Positions 1 to 7,809 of a stretch of 64,000 nt of DNA are shown here, one piece after another. The translations under genes were made by a program, and so were the position numbers. The DNA comes from Vibrio comitans (GTDB lineage: Bacteria > Pseudomonadota > Gammaproteobacteria > Enterobacterales > Vibrionaceae). The notes beneath the pieces were generated by a model, which was not told the origin of the DNA, did no database searches, and saw nothing but the letters and a program-made list of their open reading frames with translations. Each line of letters begins with the position of its first letter. The first letter of the stretch is position 1. Location of the stretch: NCBI GenBank assembly GCA_024346835.1, contig AP024867.1:1302001-1366000 (forward strand), read 5' to 3'.

Positions 1-53
1 GGTAGGGATTGCTCAACTACTACTCTGTTGTCATAGAGACTGAACAGGATTTC

Positions 54-82
54 TTGAGCGTTAGGCTGGCTTTGTCTACAAT
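54..82 (+). promoter_or_regulatory. Putative sigma-70 promoter of the DUF3297 gene
   Basis: A -35-like TTGAGC (54-59) and a -10-like TACAAT (77-82) are separated by 17 bases. They lie about 33 bases upstream of the chosen start codon. The call rests on spacing and consensus match only. Confidence 0.45.
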
Positions 83-114
83 GACGCACACTATTATTAT
101 TTCAGGTCATGAAA

Positions 115-363
115 ATGAGCGACACTAACGAAAAGCCAACTCTTCCGGATCACCTTTCAGGTAACCCTCGTAGCCCTCATTATGTAGAAGAGTGCTTTCA
201 CCACCGCATCGGTATTCGCCTTAACGGTAAAGAGCGTAACGATGTTGAAGAATATTGCATCAGTGAAGGATGGGTAAAAATTCCTTCACCTAAAGCGCTA
301 GATCGTCGTGGTCAACCGATCCTTATTACGCTTAAAGGCACAGTAGAAGCTTACTACGTGTAA
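115..363 (+). CDS. DUF3297 family protein
   Basis: This is an 82-residue soluble protein of the DUF3297 family, a small conserved gammaproteobacterial family with no assigned role that I know of. The recognisable core runs from the N-terminal MSDTNEKP through LPDHLSGNPRSPHY to the C-terminal DRRGQP and KGTVEAYY segments, which is essentially the whole family length. I chose the ATG at 115 over the in-frame ATG at 109 because AGG at 104-106 is then 8 bases upstream, and because family members begin MSDTNEK. The gene is monocistronic, with a promoter-like element before it and a strong terminator after it. There is no signal peptide or membrane segment. Confidence 0.85.
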   Translation: MSDTNEKPTLPDHLSGNPRSPHYVEECFHHRIGIRLNGKERNDVEEYCISEGWVKIPSPKALDRRGQPILITLKGTVEAYYV

Positions 364-384
364 CGCTCTGTCTTATGGTATTAA

Positions 385-418
385 ACGGCTCATGAATTCG
401 TTCATGGGCCGTTTTTTT
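385..418 (+). terminator. Rho-independent terminator after the DUF3297 gene
   Basis: A 12-bp stem (ACGGCTCATGAA paired with TTCATGGGCCGT, one G-U pair) is closed by a TTCG tetraloop and followed by a run of T. UUCG loops are unusually stable, which supports a real intrinsic terminator. Confidence 0.85.
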
Positions 419-586
419 ATCTCTTCTTCCAGTCATCTTCATTGTCTTCTTTTTAGAGGCTCACCAAAAGCAAATAACTTAACCTAGATTAAGGTTTTGA
501 TTGTGATTCACCAGTAAAGTCAGCCCTCCGATCTAGATCACACTTTCAGCACTGTCTCCAAAGCAGTTTCAAATAGAGGAATCGAC

Positions 587-1687
587 GTGAGCATTTTGTT
601 TTCACCAGCCCAGATTGGCAATATGACCCTAAAAAACCGTTTTGTGCGTAGCGCAACATGGGAAAACATGGCAACAGAAGAAGGTTATATGACCGAGAAG
701 CTGTATGACATTTATGAAGAATTGGCTAAGGGTGATGTGGGCCTTATCGTAACGGGCTATGCAAATATCGTAGAAGACGAAAAGCCAAATGCTGGAATGA
801 TGGGGATCTACAACGACTCGTTTATTGAGGGTTACAAGAAATTAACGGATCTTGTTCATCAATATGATGCAAAAATCGTAAAACAGATTGCTTATGGTGG
901 TACCAAGACTACCTACAATTTGGGTGATCGAGTGATCTTTGCGCCAAGTGAAATCCCAGAGCGTGGTACTAACACTCAGGGTAAGGCGATGAGCATCGAG
1001 GATATTGCTCTTATCACTGACGCGTTCGCTCAAGCGAGTTTACGAGCAAAAAAATCTGGTTTCGATGGGGTTGAGATTCATGCCGCACATACTTACTTGA
1101 TCAACCAGTTCCTGAGCCCGTATTACAATCGCCGTGATGATGAATACGGTGGAAGTCTAGAAAATCGCATGCGATTCTTGGTTGAGATTTACCAAAAAAC
1201 ACGTGCTCTGGTAGGGGAAGACTTCCCAATCCTGATAAAGCTGACTGCAACTGAGTTCTTTGAAGGTGGTCAAACGTTCGAGCAAACACGCGTCATTTGT
1301 AAGAAACTGGAACAGCTTGGTGTTGATGCCATTATTGTCTCTGGGAACATTCATGGTAAAGCGAGTGAGATGGTTGGCGAGTCGTTCGACGGCTATACCT
1401 TGCAACAAGAAGGTTACTTTCACGAATATGGACACGCCATTAGCCAAGACGTCAAAGTACCGATTATTACTGTGGGTGGCTTAAGTGATTTTGATGCTAT
1501 TGAAAACATAGCAAATACTACTGGCATCGACTTCTTTGCAGTTTCTAGGCCTTTACTAGCAGAACCTCAACTCATAAAGCGCTGGAAGGAGGGCGATCGT
1601 GCTCCTGTGGACTGCGAACGTTGCTCTAAGTGTCGTACTAAACGTGGCAACTTTTGTGTTGTGTTTAAGCGTAGAAAGAAACAGTAA
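587..1687 (+). CDS. NADH:flavin oxidoreductase, old yellow enzyme family
   Basis: This 366-residue protein is a TIM-barrel FMN-dependent oxidoreductase of the old yellow enzyme group. Such enzymes reduce activated C=C bonds with NAD(P)H; the natural substrate cannot be read from sequence. The N-terminus LFSPAQIGNMTLKNRFVRSAT and the HAAHTYLINQFLSP motif near residue 165 (active-site histidines), followed by RRDDEYGGSLENR, are typical. Near the C-terminus (about residues 345-360) four cysteines are spaced C-x2-C-x2-C-x7-C; similar tails occur in some relatives and could bind a metal or Fe-S centre, but this is inference. The GTG start at 587 is preceded by AGAGGA at a good distance. The gene stands alone between two terminators. 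Confidence 0.88.
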   Translation: MSILFSPAQIGNMTLKNRFVRSATWENMATEEGYMTEKLYDIYEELAKGDVGLIVTGYANIVEDEKPNAGMMGIYNDSFIEGYKKLTDLVHQYDAKIVKQIAYGGTKTTYNLGDRVIFAPSEIPERGTNTQGKAMSIEDIALITDAFAQASLRAKKSGFDGVEIHAAHTYLINQFLSPYYNRRDDEYGGSLENRMRFLVEIYQKTRALVGEDFPILIKLTATEFFEGGQTFEQTRVICKKLEQLGVDAIIVSGNIHGKASEMVGESFDGYTLQQEGYFHEYGHAISQDVKVPIITVGGLSDFDAIENIANTTGIDFFAVSRPLLAEPQLIKRWKEGDRAPVDCERCSKCRTKRGNFCVVFKRRKKQ

Positions 1688-1712
1688 TAACTTTATTGTA
1701 GAAGCATGAATT

Positions 1713-1748
1713 AACGGCTTGTAGCTTACTCACTACAAGCCGTTTTTT
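1713..1748 (+). terminator. Rho-independent terminator after the flavin oxidoreductase gene
   Basis: A perfect 12-bp stem (AACGGCTTGTAG with CTACAAGCCGTT) has an 8-base loop and runs into a stretch of T. It ends the monocistronic reductase transcript. Confidence 0.88.
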
Positions 1749-2116
1749 GTGCCTTGTGATTAAACAAGCTGGATTATTTTGTTGTTTCTGATGCCAAAAT
1801 AGTGGGTTAGATCAATGTTTATTCAGGTATTGGGATAGATGCACTTTTGGCTCTTTAGCGAGCGTTTTCCTTTGCTAAATTTAAAGTGACGGTGCATTAG
1901 GGAATATTAATAAACGAAATGCTTAAGTACATTTATTAGCCTTAACTTGGCTGTTGATACAAGCAGAGTAACCGCTAGATGCTTCATAGAAACAGCTTAG
2001 TTAAATGTTGTAGTTAATGCATTTATCGCTTGATGGGGTGTCCCCATTTGAAATTATAAAAAGCCTTTCCTTTCGCACCATAGACGATTATCTGGCTAGC
2101 GATAGTGGAGATTATT
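1749..2116. other. Gene-free stretch upstream of the choice-of-anchor gene
   Basis: About 370 bases without a convincing gene. The only structure I see is a short hairpin, ATGGGG-TGT-CCCCAT at 2033-2047, about 70 bases before the next start codon. No c-di-GMP (GEMM) riboswitch or other known leader was recognisable. The region is AT-rich and presumably holds the promoter of the downstream secreted-protein gene. Confidence 0.5.
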
Positions 2117-3838
2117 ATGAACATGGAAAGGATTGGGCGAAGCACTTTTGGTGTAATAGGCTTAACGTTCTCAAGTCTATTTTTCGTTGTAAATGCCCAT
2201 GCAGCGATAATAGAAAACTCTAATGCTGACACCTCATCGGATGCCTTTATTGGTGACTGTGGTGTGCCTGGTGTATCGACTGCTTGTGTCGGTGGCTGGA
2301 ACCTAGACAATGTAGATGTCATTTTAAAATATGAAGATGGTTTAGAGTTTGGGTCATTTGATGAAGCTTCCGGAAATTATAGTTTGATGACCTATGGAGA
2401 TTACTTTGAGAGCCTACTCAGTGGAGATGAAGGTCAGGTTATGGCTCGCATCACAGGGAAAGACTGGCCAGTAGGGGAGCCAAACGCGATAAAAATTGTG
2501 ACCGGTGATTCTGAAGTGTCTCACGGTAAGCCTCAGAACTGCATTATAGGCTCTTCCTTTTTGAGTCCAGATAACTCTGAAATACTCGATGCTAATTTCT
2601 TGGATTCCGCACATCCGCAACCTGTCATCTGTTCAAGTCCATTTCAGACCCACAAGCGCTTTAAAGTCGCGATGCTTCCTGCCTCTGTAGATGATATTAG
2701 CTCGGGAGATGGGCATGGGATAGATCTAGTGTTTAATGTAAACGATGACCCCGTAGACCCCGAAGCTGAAGATCAAATAGCGCTTCGTTCTTATCAAGTA
2801 TTTAGCAAAATCAATAACTATACGGGCAGACGTTTGAGCGGCTACAAGGTCGTGGTAGGCACAGGTCGAGGTAGTGAATTTAAGTCCGCAAGTGAGAGCA
2901 ACATAGAAGACAAGCTGCACATATCTTTGGGAATAGGCGAGGGAGCTTCTGGGGGACATGACAACCTAGCCTATGATGGTTCTGATATCTTTGAAAGTGA
3001 TAGTCTAGCGACTTTTTCCCATGGATTATTTGGGGCGCCAGATAAGCATTTTATCAGTAATGGTTTCTTTGATATGCGTACAGCAGGATTTGATGTTCTA
3101 CAAGGTTGCGTATCCACAGCTATAGATGCCTGCGCTAGCTATAGTAATCCCATGACAGAAACTGGCACTCCTGAACTTATGGCTTCGGATATGATTTATT
3201 CGACCAGTGCGTTAGCCAGCCATTATCATGAAACCCTAGGTCTTATCGAAGGGCTTCCTTTGGGTGAATGGCTTCCATCTAAATGGCAACCAAAGGCGGT
3301 ATTTTTTGATGATGATAATGACCCAGAAACCGATGCTAGCTTAATTGCGTGGTGGGACGGAACTAATTGGCGTGGAAGCTATGATGAAGGATTTCCTATC
3401 ATCGACCAAGCAGAAATAGATTGGCTAGCAGCGAATCCAAATGGATTGTATGAGATGGGTGATATTGAGGATGTACTCAATCTAGGCATTAACTACATCA
3501 TTAAAGTGGGTAACGGGATACCTGGAGGCACATTTACGGTAAGAATTATTCCTGTTGTTTCTGAAAATCAAGCCGCTCCAGCTTGGTGCACTGGATTCTT
3601 TGGCAGTTGTCATGAACCGCCTTATGGTGCAACTACCCAAGCTGAGGATGTGATAGAAGATGTTGCTGAGGAAAGCGAGGTAGATGGCTTTGCTGAGGCA
3701 TTAGGTTTAACCGAAGCTGATGGTGGCGGTGGCTGTACCTTAAGTAAAAACGGACGTATCGATCCAATACTATTGCTACTATTAGTCATTGCACTGGTCC
3801 AAGTATTCTGGCGCCAACATCGTTCGCGAGCTAGCTAG
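2117..3838 (+). CDS. Choice-of-anchor F-type secreted protein with JDVT-CTERM-like sorting tail
   Basis: This 573-residue exported protein has an N-terminal signal peptide (hydrophobic stretch ending ...VVNAHA, residues about 1-31). A long acidic extracytoplasmic body follows that I match to the choice-of-anchor F family. The C-terminus (about 536-573) is tripartite: a GGGGC motif, the segment TLSKNGRIDP, a transmembrane helix rich in Leu, and a basic end (WRQHRSR). This architecture fits the JDVT-CTERM protein-sorting signal, in which the invariant Cys precedes the helix. The following gene encodes a CPBP-type intramembrane protease, the expected processing enzyme. The ATG at 2117 is chosen over GTG 2105 because GGAG at 2107-2110 lies 6 bases upstream. 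The body is rich in Asp/Glu and has paired Cys. Its function at the surface is unknown. Confidence 0.75.
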   Translation: MNMERIGRSTFGVIGLTFSSLFFVVNAHAAIIENSNADTSSDAFIGDCGVPGVSTACVGGWNLDNVDVILKYEDGLEFGSFDEASGNYSLMTYGDYFESLLSGDEGQVMARITGKDWPVGEPNAIKIVTGDSEVSHGKPQNCIIGSSFLSPDNSEILDANFLDSAHPQPVICSSPFQTHKRFKVAMLPASVDDISSGDGHGIDLVFNVNDDPVDPEAEDQIALRSYQVFSKINNYTGRRLSGYKVVVGTGRGSEFKSASESNIEDKLHISLGIGEGASGGHDNLAYDGSDIFESDSLATFSHGLFGAPDKHFISNGFFDMRTAGFDVLQGCVSTAIDACASYSNPMTETGTPELMASDMIYSTSALASHYHETLGLIEGLPLGEWLPSKWQPKAVFFDDDNDPETDASLIAWWDGTNWRGSYDEGFPIIDQAEIDWLAANPNGLYEMGDIEDVLNLGINYIIKVGNGIPGGTFTVRIIPVVSENQAAPAWCTGFFGSCHEPPYGATTQAEDVIEDVAEESEVDGFAEALGLTEADGGGGCTLSKNGRIDPILLLLLVIALVQVFWRQHRSRAS

Positions 3839-3893
3839 TTGTTCATTCAACATCGTGATGTGCAATGGACTTCCAGAAACTAACTACGACTAA

Positions 3894-3927
3894 GCCGACA
3901 TCGTTTAACCTGATGTCGGCCTTTTTC
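3894..3927 (+). terminator. Terminator between the sorted protein and its putative protease
   Basis: A 9-bp stem (GCCGACATC with GATGTCGGC) is followed by CTTTTTC. It sits in the 112-base gap between the two genes, so the protease is probably expressed by read-through or from a weak separate promoter. This would keep the enzyme at a lower level than its substrate. Confidence 0.8.
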
Positions 3928-3950
3928 AACAACAGTGAGTAATAGCAACC

Positions 3951-4448
3951 ATGCAGTACCTAAAATCTCTCACGCTAGGGGCGCTAGATGAGTTTGCTCT
4001 AAGGGGGGATGCTCGATGGATCTTAGATCGTCAGTTTAAAGTTGCTTGTCTATTTGGGTTAGCGGTAGGCTTGGTGTTACTTTCAAGCAAGGTTTCGACT
4101 CTAAACGCAGGACAATCTTGGCAGGCATTAGTATTAGTGGTGTTAGTATCGCCTTTGCTTGAAGAGTTGCTGTTTCGCGGCATGTTGCAGGGAAGATTGT
4201 TAAGCCTTAATTGGGGCTCCCTGTCTCTTTTGGGGTTTACCTCAGCAAATCTTTGCTGCTCTTTAGTGTTTACTGCGTTTCATTTTACTAGTCACGAGCC
4301 AATCTGGGCATTAAGCGTGTTAGTTCCTTCCTTGCTGTTTGGTTATTTCCGAGACAGACATAACAGCGTCTATCCATCGATCGCTTTGCATATCTTTTAT
4401 AACGCCGTGTATTTTATCTTGCCAATGTTGCTTGGTATTCGATTTTAA
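3951..4448 (+). CDS. mrtJ: CPBP-family glutamic intramembrane protease, probable JDVT-CTERM processing enzyme
   Basis: This 165-residue inner-membrane protein has about four hydrophobic helices. It carries the three conserved motifs of CPBP (CAAX-protease/bacteriocin-processing) proteases: EELLFRG near residue 71 (EExxxR), FTAFHF near 111 (FxxxH) and HIFYNAV near 147 (HxxxN). The Glu and His residues are the known catalytic and metal-coordinating positions of the superfamily. Its length and its position directly after a JDVT-CTERM-like protein match the MrtJ subgroup. By inference, it cleaves or transfers the tail of the upstream protein. A terminator lies between the two genes. An unrelated CPBP role is possible but less likely given the context. 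Confidence 0.75.
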   Translation: MQYLKSLTLGALDEFALRGDARWILDRQFKVACLFGLAVGLVLLSSKVSTLNAGQSWQALVLVVLVSPLLEELLFRGMLQGRLLSLNWGSLSLLGFTSANLCCSLVFTAFHFTSHEPIWALSVLVPSLLFGYFRDRHNSVYPSIALHIFYNAVYFILPMLLGIRF

Positions 4449-4557
4449 ATTTATTGGTTGTTCAAATTTCAAGCCATTGGTATCACTAGTTTGATTGTCT
4501 TGTGTACCTCACTCCCATTATACCTGCTAGATTATGAGTAATACTGATGACTAAGTA

Positions 4558-5484
4558 GTGGTTAACAATTTGATTCGATTGATACTTAATGGAAAGAAAG
4601 CAGGGCTAGATAGCGTTAGAGAGGCGGTCTTTTCGATCCGAGATAAAGGGTATGAACTTCAAGTTCGTTCTACTTGGGAGGAAGGTGATGTTGACCGTTT
4701 GGTGAGAGAGGCTGCTGAGCAAGGCGTTACGCGGATAGTTGCAGGTGGCGGGGATGGTACTGTCAACGAAGTGGTCAGCGCTATTCTCAAGCATGATCTT
4801 AACCATATTGAACTATCTGTCTTGCCGTTAGGGACTGCCAATGACTTTGCTACGGCATGTGAAATTCCTTCAGAACCTTTCGATGCCTTAAATTTAGCAG
4901 TTTCTGGTGAGAGTTATTGGGTAGATGCAGGCTCAGCTAATGAAAAATTCTTTATGAATATAGCCACATCGGGATTTGGTGCTCAGGTAACAGCAACGAC
5001 CCCAGTAGCGCTTAAGAACTTTCTAGGGGGAGGGGCTTATACACTTTCAGGTCTAGTTCAGGCTATTAACTTTCAACCCTTTCCAGGCACAGTCATTCAT
5101 GATGATAAAGTTAAATTGGCTAATGTGGTGGTTGGCGCTATATGCAATGGTAGAACTGCGGGAGGTGGGCAACCATTGGCCCCTGAAGCGTATATTGATG
5201 ATGGAGTGTTCGAACTGTTTTATATCGAGGATTTTAGTGCTGGGGATATTCCTACTGTCCTTGAAGAGCTTCAAGAGTTACACGAAACTCCCGACACGCA
5301 ATTTGTCCATCGACACAACATTAAAACCATTGAGTGGCACTCAGAAGAATCTATGCCGGTGAATCTAGATGGTGAACCTATGTTGCCGCAAAATATGACG
5401 ATAAAAGTACTACCTAGCAGTATTAAATTAGTGCTACCTGTCGATACACCTATATTGCTTAATCGTAATAAGGCCAGTAGCTAA
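4558..5484 (+). CDS. yegS: YegS-like lipid kinase
   Basis: This 308-residue cytoplasmic kinase of the diacylglycerol/sphingosine kinase fold phosphorylates a lipid with ATP; E. coli YegS acts on phosphatidylglycerol in vitro. The nucleotide-binding motif GGGDGTVNEVV lies near residues 62-72, and a second conserved region, LPLGTANDFA, lies near 95. The C-terminal beta-sandwich ends with the NLDGEPM motif around residue 275. The GTG at 4558 has a poor Shine-Dalgarno sequence, but the resulting N-terminus (MVNNLIRLILNGKK) aligns with the E. coli protein from memory. The gene is convergent with the ATP-grasp gene, with a 12-bp hairpin between them. Confidence 0.88.
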   Translation: MVNNLIRLILNGKKAGLDSVREAVFSIRDKGYELQVRSTWEEGDVDRLVREAAEQGVTRIVAGGGDGTVNEVVSAILKHDLNHIELSVLPLGTANDFATACEIPSEPFDALNLAVSGESYWVDAGSANEKFFMNIATSGFGAQVTATTPVALKNFLGGGAYTLSGLVQAINFQPFPGTVIHDDKVKLANVVVGAICNGRTAGGGQPLAPEAYIDDGVFELFYIEDFSAGDIPTVLEELQELHETPDTQFVHRHNIKTIEWHSEESMPVNLDGEPMLPQNMTIKVLPSSIKLVLPVDTPILLNRNKASS

Positions 5485-5534
5485 CAACTCGCTAAGTATT
5501 AGAATGACAACAAAGTTTCTTATAGAGATTGCAA

Positions 5535-5573
5535 GATGAAATGGCTGAGCACTAAGCGGAAAGCCATTTCATC
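5535..5573. terminator. Perfect 12-bp hairpin between convergent genes
   Basis: GATGAAATGGCT (5535-5546) and AGCCATTTCATC (5562-5573) form a perfect stem with a 15-base loop between yegS and the ATP-grasp gene. Neither side has a T-run, so intrinsic termination would be weak. It may block read-through between the opposed transcripts. Confidence 0.45.
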
Positions 5574-5584
5574 AAAGGGGAAGG

Positions 5585-6538
5585 TTAAGACTGTTCGGCT
5601 AGTTGCACCAAGTAGTCTGCAATAGCTTGCATGCCAGATTTGGGCACCCCAGCTTTTATCTCAGCTTTAGAGTTATAGTTAGTATTGGTGTTCACATCGT
5701 AGGAGTACCATTTCCCACTTTCATCACAAATGACCTCTATACCTGCGATATCGATTTGGTTATCAGCTAAGAACTGCTCGTGAAGCTTAATTAGCGGTGA
5801 ATTATCAAGGATATCGGTGATTTCAAACTTGTCTTTTTCTTGAGCTGATTTGTCGTCCTCAAAAGCAGGACAAAACGCATTTTCAATTGAACAACCATCT
5901 GCTGGGCACAACTCAAAACCACCCTCAGTTGAAACCTTAACAGCGTATAGAAACTTACCACCGACGTATTCACAGCGAACGATGTAAGGTTCTGTGGATT
6001 TCACGTACTCTTGCAGTAACCAAATTCCATCGAGAGGACTATCGGCTTTTAGTCGTCTTAAGCCTAATTTAACATCGTCGAGTGAATCAAACTTTTCAAC
6101 ACCTAGGCCTTTACCTCCGCGATTTGGCTTAATAATCAGAGGCCAAGTGTTAAATTTCTCTGCAGCAGAAATGATAAAATCTGCTCCGACTACCGCCTGT
6201 GTTTTTGGTGTCGCAATGCCTACTTTTTGCAACGCAGCATATTGCGAAATTTTGCACACTTCTAGATCGATGACACCCTTGCCGTTAACTAGGGTTGCGT
6301 TATTGAGGCCGAGCCATTTATCGATAACACGCGTTAACTCAGGAGCATACCTGTGATCACGAGTGTGCGATGATGCACTCATTCGATTGTAATAAACCGC
6401 ATCTTCTGGAACGGTATCAAACTCAATATGACCCTCGTTCACAAACCATTCCTTGGCAGGTACATTCAACTTATCGAATGCTTCACGAAGAGGCACTATC
6501 CATTCCTCATTTTCGTGCAATATATAGATTGATTTCAT
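5585..6538 (-). CDS. RimK-like ATP-grasp domain protein
   Basis: This 317-residue soluble protein has an ATP-grasp fold of the RimK/glutathione synthetase type. It probably joins a carboxylate to an amine or amino acid with ATP hydrolysis. Visible elements are PLIIKPNRGGKGLGV around residues 143-158 (ATP-binding loop), WLLQEYV near 187, and DVNTNTNYN near 287, which is the metal-binding DxN motif in RimK-type enzymes. The N-terminal third (IYILHENEEWIVPLREAFDKLNVPAKEW) is the preATP-grasp domain. The substrate is unknown. SD-like AAGGAACAG precedes the start. It is transcribed alone, convergent with yegS. Confidence 0.78.
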   Translation of the reverse strand: MKSIYILHENEEWIVPLREAFDKLNVPAKEWFVNEGHIEFDTVPEDAVYYNRMSASSHTRDHRYAPELTRVIDKWLGLNNATLVNGKGVIDLEVCKISQYAALQKVGIATPKTQAVVGADFIISAAEKFNTWPLIIKPNRGGKGLGVEKFDSLDDVKLGLRRLKADSPLDGIWLLQEYVKSTEPYIVRCEYVGGKFLYAVKVSTEGGFELCPADGCSIENAFCPAFEDDKSAQEKDKFEITDILDNSPLIKLHEQFLADNQIDIAGIEVICDESGKWYSYDVNTNTNYNSKAEIKAGVPKSGMQAIADYLVQLAEQS

Positions 6539-6760
6539 ACCTGTTCCTTGTCGTTACTTGATTTTGTTTCTAATCAAATAACTATTGCCAACTCTGGGAT
6601 TGAAAGCTAGAGATAAAACCACGTTCGCTATAAGAAATCGGACTAGCTTATAACCTATAGATTCTAGGAGAAAGTCAGAAAGGTGGGTGCTCATGCAGGT
6701 GTTGTTAGTGAGCAAACAACTATACTTATAGTGTTAGGAAAAACTGTAGAGGTGGCGACT

Positions 6761-6937
6761 ATGGACTTTACAGAAAAACTACGCTTACACGGGCAAGCAG
6801 ATGAGAATCGATATTTCGCCGAGCTCGATCGCAAGTTGATAGATGCTATGCATGAAAAGCAGAAGCACGAAGATGAAGTATTGAAGCGCATTCAGGCTGA
6901 AAATTTTGATTTGAACAACACGGCTGACGCTAAGTAG
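6761..6937 (+). CDS. Small charged helical protein of unknown function
   Basis: This short gene encodes 58 residues starting MDFTEKLRLHGQADENRYF. The protein is rich in Lys, Glu and Asp and is predicted by eye to be mostly alpha-helical (AELDRKLIDAMHEKQKHEDEVLKRIQAE). It has no signal peptide or membrane segment. The frame stays open back to a GTG at 6683, but AGAGG sits 8 bases before the ATG at 6761 and the upstream extension does not look like protein. I do not recognise the family. It lies between divergent and convergent neighbours and appears monocistronic. Confidence 0.6.
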   Translation: MDFTEKLRLHGQADENRYFAELDRKLIDAMHEKQKHEDEVLKRIQAENFDLNNTADAK

Positions 6938-7023
6938 TATCCCTTTACACAACAGGCACCTTCAAATTGCTGAGATGCCTGCGGGGTAACCTCGTGTGTA
7001 CGGATCAATGAATCCTAGAAACC

Positions 7024-7800
7024 TTACTTGTTATTCCCTTCCTCTTTGTTTATAGCTTTAGCGATGTCATTGACCGCTTCAACTAGATTAATTGGCATTG
7101 GAAACACTATGGTTGACGTTTTATCCGTCGTGATTTCCGTTAGGGTTTGCATGTAACGAAGCTGCAATGCATTAGGTGCTTGATTGAGCATCTGTGCGGC
7201 TTCTTTGAGTTTGTTGGATGCTTCTAACTCACCCGTAGCATGGATGACTTTTGCACGGCGGTTTCGCTCAGCCTCCGCTTGGCGGGCAAGGGCACGCACC
7301 ATGCTTTCATTCAGATCCACATGCTTGACCTCAACGGTCGCAATCTTAATTCCCCAATCATCGGTTTGCTGGTCAAGTATGGCTTGAAGATCTTTGTTAA
7401 GTCTCTCCCTTTCCGAAAGAAGCTCATCCAACTCATGCTGGCCTAAAACGGAGCGAAGCGTCGTTTGGGAAAGCTGGCTGGTGGCATCGCTGTAGCTTTC
7501 GATATTGTTTATGGCCATCTGCGGGTCAACGACACGGAAATAGACCACGGCATTCACTCGCACCGACACGTTGTCTTTAGTGATAAGATCCTGTGTGGGA
7601 ACATCCAGCACGATAGTACGTAAATCCACGCGTACCATCTGTTGAACTATTGGAATTAGAATGATTAATCCAGGCCCTTTAACTTCTTGGAATCGACCTA
7701 GAAAAAAGACCACTCCTCGCTCGTACTCTCTTAATACCTTGAAGATCTGTGTAGCTAAGGCAATAACGAGAACGACAATGACTGCTGTTGTGTAAAGCAT
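7024..7800 (-). CDS. SPFH-domain slipin (stomatin-like membrane protein)
   Basis: This 258-residue inner-membrane protein has an N-terminal hydrophobic helix (about 3-18), then YERGVVFFLGRF and the SPFH/Band 7 domain through about residue 210. A coiled-coil-like region rich in Glu and Ala (ARQAEAERNRRAKVIHATGELEAS) follows. Slipins oligomerise into membrane microdomains and pair with NfeD proteases; in archaea the NfeD partner cleaves the stomatin C-terminus. It lies 9 bases downstream of nfeD on the same strand with an AGGAGG Shine-Dalgarno, so the two form an operon. The hydrophobic C-terminal segment (STIVFPMPINLVEAV) corresponds to the cleavage region in relatives. Confidence 0.9.
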   Translation of the reverse strand: MLYTTAVIVVLVIALATQIFKVLREYERGVVFFLGRFQEVKGPGLIILIPIVQQMVRVDLRTIVLDVPTQDLITKDNVSVRVNAVVYFRVVDPQMAINNIESYSDATSQLSQTTLRSVLGQHELDELLSERERLNKDLQAILDQQTDDWGIKIATVEVKHVDLNESMVRALARQAEAERNRRAKVIHATGELEASNKLKEAAQMLNQAPNALQLRYMQTLTEITTDKTSTIVFPMPINLVEAVNDIAKAINKEEGNNK

Positions 7801-7809
7801 ATGCGCCTC

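Noticed and set aside
1101..1447. Antisense frames within the flavin oxidoreductase gene
   Set aside because: Both are shadows of the reductase coding frame with no RBS or family resemblance.
587..1687. CRP-like site (GATCTAGATCACAC) before the flavin oxidoreductase
   Set aside because: Only one half (TCACA) matches the TGTGA-N6-TCACA consensus, so it is not supported.
1749..2116. c-di-GMP riboswitch upstream of the choice-of-anchor gene
   Set aside because: The conserved GEMM motifs are not present. Only a 6-bp hairpin is seen.
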